This document shows, in pieces, positions 58,151-64,000 of a stretch of DNA of 64,000 bases. Under the pieces are notes generated by a model. That model worked only from the letters and a program-made list of their open reading frames with translations, did not search any database and was not told the origin of the DNA. The DNA comes from Conoideocrella luteorostrata (Eukaryota; Ascomycota; Sordariomycetes; Hypocreales; Clavicipitaceae), in contig JASWJB010000078.1 in NCBI GenBank assembly GCA_032433595.1, positions 82,591-146,590 of the forward strand. The letters run 5' to 3'. Position 1 is the stretch's first letter. The number at the start of each line of letters is the position of its first letter. A program made the translations under genes and the position numbers.

Positions 58151-60720
58151 CTGGCAAGACAGGATCCCTCACACGCTAAATTATCGCTGAGAGGCAATAA
58201 CTAACTAGTGGCTGTAGCGGCAGGTCGGTACCGCCTGACTTATACAACATACAAAAACTCGTCTCTGTCGTAAAAGCAACCAAGCAACAGAGACTTGACC
58301 CAGCAGGAGGGGCTTCGAGAGCCAATCGCCACGGTTGTTAAGACTGTGATCCGCTCCGTCCAACTGATCAGACTGATATCGAATGTAACATGAGCATGAG
58401 CCCAGGTTGCTTGCAAAATATACCAGACACCCCGATCTGACGGAGAATAATTTCAAAGGGGGGCGAGTCATGTATCAGTGCAAATACAGTTTTTGGGCGT
58501 ATGGCATCTCTAGTCGCCTACAGAAGGAACCAAAGTTTGTCCCCTTCTGGTCGTTGGGTAACTACCATGCAATAACTACCATACTATGCGAGCTCGTGGC
58601 TGGAATATGCCGCGCTTGGTGGAACGTGGACTTCGCTAGCTGATGGGTCTGCCGAAGAATAACGTGGTTCCGCGGCGCCAGACTTAAGAGTAGAAGAGAG
58701 GAAGACCAACATTAGAAGCATCGCTACAGTCAGGGCTGTGACAGGTTGTTGTATGAACAATTATAATCACGATGGACGGTCATTTCTAGAAAGGTTTCGA
58801 AAATCGACCTGATCCCCTTCCCCCCTTCCGCGGGGACTCCTAGGATCCGCTGTGAATAGTAACTAATACCCGACGCCCAAAACATTCAGGACAGCATTCA
58901 GGCCAGCTTCCAGGAACGCTCCAAGCGGCGACAGAGAGGATCGACCAATCTATTTGACGGCATCGTCACTAAGCTCTGGACAAGCCACCAATCTTTCAAA
59001 AAAAAGAGGTCAAGATCGTGAGCTTTGGACGGCCAACGCGCAGCCTAACAGCGATGAGCAGAACATTTCATTGAAAAAGCCATTGATTGGCTCGGAGACA
59101 GTGAAGGGTCGAGAGACAGGGATGGTGTTGGCTGCATGAACCCCAGCAGGCCTGCAGCTAGTTATTCTAAGCCCCAACTAACTGTATTACAGTAGTCCGT
59201 AGTCCGGAGTATGACGAGTATGACGAGGACGGAGGATCCGTCAGGCGCGACGGGCGCTGTGCACTGCATTGCATTCCTGATGTTCCCGTAGCCTCGAGCG
59301 AAAACGGGTGCCCGGGGCGCCGGGTTCCCTAAATTGGAGAACCAGGTTAATTCCTGCAGTCATGTCTCAGTATGAATGGAGCGCGTCAAGGTCACTTGCT
59401 GAGGCTATTTTCATGCAATATGGGCATGGGTGCTTCATCCAGACAGCAAAATAATGGTAGCTGTCGTATACAGTTACATGACGTGCAGACGGCTGTCGTT
59501 ATGCTTACTAGCTAGAGAGCAAAGGCTGCTTGGGAGTCAAGCAAGATGTTAAAACCTCGGCGCGGTATTAATACGACCAATATCTTCACATTGACGTTGC
59601 GACCTCCGGCAAAGGTCGTCCGTGCAACTGAAGTTGAAATTCGGTAAGTTAAAACTCACCAACTGCGACTCCGTAGTCCGTAGTCCGTACACAGTAAAAG
59701 CCCGGTAAACAACATGACGCAACCAAAGATGGAGGAGAGAGGGAAAGGGAAAGAAAGGGAAGTGACAGAAGAGATACAGCAGGAAGAAGGCTAGGGCATG
59801 CTTCAGCGGGCTGGGAAAGCAGTCGGGGGAGTTGGGGGGGATGGGAAGATGAACGGAAAACACGACCGGCGGCAGTCGGGCGAATGACGGCCATTCAATC
59901 CGCCATGATCCGCGGTGGTGCATAACAACCGCATTAGAAGTCATGATAATTCTGATCTGCTGTTGGCATCACGGACGACTACAGTGGGGGTGTATACTGG
60001 CAACCCCCGCCCCTTGCTTGCTCACAAAGTCTTCATCTTCATGGTTCACTCGTGCCAGATCAAGTCTCTGCCGGCCTATTGGCTCCTCCGCCAGCGCCGC
60101 TATTGTACATGGTACTACGAAGTACGGAGTACGGAATAGCTAGTTAGTACTCCGTACCAATTAGTACTGTAGGCTTTGCCCACTTGAGCACCTGCCCGCC
60201 CCCAGTCTCCCAGCGCCCCACGACCAAACCAACAATCTGGCTGCGAAAATTTACCCTGCCTGCCTACCTGGCTGGGTACCGGTGCTCCTTACGAAGTTAC
60301 TGTAAAGTACAATACAGCAGCGGCTGCTCCGTTCTCCGTGCAGAACTCTGGCTTGTTTTCGGCTATTGCTCGTGGCAACTCCCAATACCCGTCACAGGCA
60401 GAGAGTAGTTATCGGCGGAAGCATTCGGGTCTGAATAGACAGATCAAGTCCAGCATGGGATGTCGCGCCTCTCGGGTCCCAAAACACTCTTAACTTGTTG
60501 TAGCAGTCAGTAACTTCCATGCCGCCCAGACTTGCCTAGACTACAATAGTGTGGCCCAGTCGGGTGTCTGCGCTTCATTATTGGGACATTTGTTGAACAT
60601 CCCGCCTCGTCCACCGTTGACTGGCCGAACGGGTCAAGCTCTGCGCCGAACTGCTTAGTCCCTACGGAGTAATAAAGTCCCCTCTTCAAATCCCCCTCCA
60701 ACCCCGGTGGCTATCCACTG

Positions 60721-60790
60721 CTACCACCATCACTACCACCACTACCACCACTACCACCACGACCACGACCACGACCACCATCACCATCAC
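60721..60790 (+). repeat. ACC/ACG triplet repeat
   Basis: About 70 bp of ACC, ATC and ACG triplets with few interruptions, in the upstream region of the bHLH gene. Confidence 0.8.
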
Positions 60791-61691
60791 CCACCGAATT
60801 GGTACTGACCCTGTTGCCAGCTTGCCAGACGCCAGCGCTGTACGGAGTACCCCACCACCCTATCACTATCCACCGTCCGCCACCAGGCAGACCCTGCTCC
60901 AGTGACCAACTTTTGTGTAGCCCAGCCATTTTGGGACCTGCGAGACCTGCGAAACTAGATTGACCTGACCAGACTAGACCGGACCCAACATTGAAGTCGG
61001 CCATCACCCGGTTCTGCGCCAACCTCCAATCCAATAGCAACACCGTTGCGCCGTACTCGGTAGCATTTCCCTCTCTCACCTTTCCCGCCTCTCATCTCTG
61101 ATGAGCTTCTCTCGAGCTTGAGCGTCAAGCGTTTGACTACACTCGCTCCGTTTCGTTGTTCGCAATAGAGCCTAGTTATTTTCACCTTGTCCCTCCAAGT
61201 TGGCCGAGTTACGAAGGCCCGAGTCAACCCGCGCATCCACCGAGGCTGCACTAGGCAGTCCTGATGCTGCAACCCCTCCGCCGCCAATAATTTGCGACAC
61301 CAGGAAACCAAAAAAAAAAAAAAAAAAACCAAGGGACATAACGCAGCGCAAGACCACGAAATCGCTAGAAGCATTGGATCGCATTATATTGTCAGCTTCT
61401 CAAGGCTTACGCGGGCAAATTTAAAAAGGGATTCCAATCCCCTGCCGGCTGGACGGACCAGCGGATTTAAACTTCCACGTCGCACCGGGACATCACATTT
61501 GCATGATCTTGTACTTATCGGCTACTAGCGAGAGCCGCAGCGAAAGTAACGCAACGCTATACTCAAGAGAATCTGCATTTGACGAGGCTACAAAAGCCCA
61601 CTACCGCGCCATAGACTGACCTTTCAAGCTACTACCCAAGCATAGGATTTGAAGCACGCTTCTTCCCTGGTTTATCGCGGCTCTACCTGCC

Positions 61692-63858
61692 ATGATGGCT
61701 TCGGCAACCTGGAATGGCCAAGACCAACACATGGCGTCCACGGCCACTGAGGATGAGTTCAACCAATTCCTGGACATGAGCGGCATGGGGAACATGGGCG
61801 AGAGCATGCAATTCGACTTCCACGGCTTTCAGGACGGATCATCTCAGCCTATGATGAATCAGCACCAACAACGACACCAACACCAACACCGACATCAGGT
61901 TGATGCTATCATGGGTGATCCTGATGCTTCTCACATTATTCCTCGCAGCGATGGCTTGCTACAGAATCATACGCCGGCCATGGTGACAACTGCGAGCATG
62001 CCAGCCCAAATGCTCGCTACCTCTGCCCCAAGCGACAGCATCTCCAGCATCGACGCTCAGATTCAGTATTTGCAACAGCAAAAGTTCCACCAGCAGCAAC
62101 GCCAACTCCAGGAACAGCGCGCCACTTTCTTCTCTCATAATCATTCAGTTCCTCCTACACCTCAAAGCCTGGAACTACACCCTGGCAGCGGACAGTTCTA
62201 TTCACAGGCCGAGCAGATGCCCCAGCGAACTTCTTATGATCGAGGATATCATCACCAAATGTCCGAGCAGCAAGATGTGAGTTTCCAATGGAACGCATGC
62301 CAGTGATCCATTTTCGGACGAACTTGGGATCACACCAAGACTGTCATTCGTATGGTGGGACATGGATACTAACTTGGTAATGCAGATGGCTTTCACGCCA
62401 CTTGTCTCTCCCGCCGTGACACCGTTGGACCCTCATTTTAATATGGAAAATGCCTTTACAGTTCCAGGGGCCTACTTCAGTCCTCTCACATCTCCCGCTT
62501 TGCATGCACAAAACGACGCATCTTCTGTATATGATCACAGCACACAGTCCAATAACTCACCGGTTGAAATGGATCTGGAGCCACCCCCGGCCGCTCCTTC
62601 AGTCGGATCAAGTACAGACCTGTCCAAAAAGGCCAGAAAGAATAATGCGGTCAAAGCGCGAAGCAAATCTGCTGTCAAGAACTCGCCTATTACTAAACCA
62701 CAGCGCCGAAAGACGGGTCCCAGTCCGGCCATTGTGTCGCAGGTGCTGAATGAGGTGGACGAGAGAAATATGCAATCTTCAGATCAGGGGCTACTTCCCT
62801 TGCCAGCCACATCGACAGAGGGGTCTGAAGAGAATGCATCTGTATCACCCGAAAACCTCACCGAGATGCCTCCACCCCCTGTCCCGGCGCCCCGGTCAAC
62901 TAGTAGATCGCCGTATATCCAAGCCCAAAATAATAGCTCGCAACAACCAACTCCTCGTTCCTTGGCCGAAGAACATAGACAGCAGCAGCAGCAGCAGCAA
63001 CAGCAACAACAGCCTCATCCAGCAACCCCCGCATCGTTGATGAAACTCCCTGCTTCCAAGGCAAAAAAACCACTTGCCAACAACCAAGAACAGCATACCG
63101 TCACGGAAAATATCGAATCGTTAGAATTACCAGAGTCGATATCAAATAGACCGTTGGCGCCGATCAATACATCCCTTGTGTCACCGTCTCCAAGGCTCGA
63201 ACCAAGCTCGTCTAGAAGTACGTCGCAACAGCCCCTGAGATCTCCTGTGATCCGCACTCCTGGAACAGCTTCTGCGAGCCAAAGTCCTCAACTAAGGCCG
63301 GGTTCCTCCGGCCCCAGTACGCGCAAGACGCCTCAGTTGGCTTCGAGGAATAGTAGAAAGCGGTCGACAGGCTCAGTTCATGCCTCGCCTGCTCTGTTAC
63401 CCAGGATATCACCAAACATCAAGCCACTTCTTCCAGGCACCTCCGGAATGTCGATGGAAGATACAGCCTCGCGATTGCTTATGACTAAATCGAATTACCA
63501 GAACATTTTGGAAGGAAACACTGTACCTGGCGTATCGTACCCAACCGAGCTGTCAACTAATCTCACTTCTAAACGAACGTCTCACAAGATTGCCGAGCAA
63601 GGGAGAAGGAACCGCATAAACTCCGCACTGCAAATCATGGCCAGCCTCTTGCCAGATTCACAAAATTTAGAGGAAGGCGAAGAGGCAGAAAAGAAGGACA
63701 GCAAGTCACCTGCCAACGTACCGAACAGCAAAGCAAGCGTAGTGGAGAATGCCATTGTGCACATGAAGAGTCTTCAGCAAGAGAACGTCGATCTGAAACA
63801 AGAGCTGGAAAACCTGAAGAGTCAACTGGGCAAGCTACAGGGACCTACATCCATGTAG
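61692..63858 (+). CDS. bHLH transcription factor, NUC-1/Pho4 type phosphate regulator
   Basis: Pho4 in yeast and NUC-1 in Neurospora activate phosphate-acquisition genes when phosphate is short, and are held out of the nucleus by a cyclin-CDK pair when it is plentiful. Exons 61692-62276 and 62386-63858 (intron 62277-62385, GTGAGT...TGCAG, ACTAAC branch, phase 0) give 685 residues. The N-terminus is Gln/His/Met-rich (NQHQQRHQHQHRHQ). Exon 2 opens with MAFTPLVSPAVTPLD and GAYFSPLTSPALHAQ, Ser-Pro-rich stretches that could be CDK targets. A polyglutamine tract (CAG/CAA, about 62980-63013) lies near residue 395. The bHLH starts at about residue 590: basic region KRTSHKIAEQGRRNRIN (His, Glu, Arg as in E-box binders), helix 1 SALQIMASLLP, a long acidic loop, helix 2 SKASVVENAIVHMKSL, then a leucine-zipper-like helix to the end. 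The family is firm; the phosphate role is by homology. Confidence 0.85.
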
Positions 63859-64000
63859 CCATGAGTAGGACTTAATGAAGTAATAAAGGAGATCATGGCA
63901 GATGGTTGGCGTGGTTCTCTCCCAATGTCTTGAGTCATTTCCGGCTACTTCTTATCGCAGACAAAATGCCAGGTCTCCTTTTTTTTTTTTTTTTTTTTTT
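63859..64000. other. 3' flank of the bHLH gene, ending in a T run
   Basis: Short 3' sequence ending in at least 20 T at the window edge (about 63979-64000). No further gene is visible. Confidence 0.5.

Larger units (their letters stand above)
54984..61691. other. Second gene-poor island; 3' part is the bHLH gene leader
   Basis: No supported gene in 6.7 kb. Notable contents are a TTTTA repeat (56371-56399), a T run (56715-56729), the hairpin at 58077-58150, TACTCCGTA copies near 57520, 59195, 59671, 60117, 60148, 60661 and 60840, an ACC-type triplet run (60721-60790), and a 19-A run (61310-61328). The ORFs in this region are short and lack motifs. The last about 700 bp, C-rich, probably hold the promoter and leader of the bHLH regulator. 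Confidence 0.55.

Overview
The window looks like nuclear DNA of a filamentous ascomycete, most likely a sordariomycete and possibly of the Hypocreales. Three things point there. Genes carry short introns (about 50-180 bp) with GTRNGY-like donors, CTAAC/CTAAT branch sites and YAG acceptors. Proteins belong to ascomycete families (QDE-3-type RecQ helicase, Mph1, Kar9, Mex67, NUC-1/Pho4-type bHLH factor, Atg33). Long gene-poor stretches are dotted with a short palindromic repeat, TACTCCGTA/TACGGAGTA. The species cannot be told from sequence alone. No rRNA, CRISPR array or convincing tRNA was seen by eye.

Layout. 0.1-7.4 kb: a small coiled-coil gene with a reading-frame problem, a two-exon COX17 gene on the minus strand, and a broken ABCC-type ABC transporter on the minus strand. 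7.4-13 kb: an Hsp20 protein with a very long Gly/Arg/His-rich N-terminus, a four-exon METTL7-like methyltransferase, and a convergent conserved gene of unknown function. 13-18.2 kb: a gene-poor stretch ending in the KAR9 leader. 18.2-29.9 kb: KAR9 (+), a 1.73 kaa RecQ helicase (-), and a divergent DUF1275/YoaK-type membrane protein (+). 30.7-39.0 kb: two inverted copies of a MITE with 8-bp target duplications flank a six-exon giant gene, which joins a nucleotidyltransferase-like domain to ankyrin repeats, and ATG33. 39.9-45.9 kb: MPH1 (-) and MEX67 (+) diverge from a shared 0.63 kb promoter region. 45.9-52.8 kb: a gene-poor island rich in TACTCCGTA repeats. 52.8-55.0 kb: a kelch-like single-pass membrane protein. 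55.0-61.7 kb: a second gene-poor island with a near-perfect 30-bp-arm hairpin. 61.7-63.9 kb: a NUC-1/Pho4-type bHLH regulator.

The genes do not form a pathway or biosynthetic cluster. Two DNA-repair helicases (RecQ, Mph1) lie about 12 kb apart, and two mitochondrial genes (COX17, ATG33) are present, but this looks like ordinary mixed gene order. The most unusual content is the nucleotidyltransferase-ankyrin fusion bracketed by MITEs, the long hairpin, the dispersed palindromic repeat and the decayed ABC transporter.
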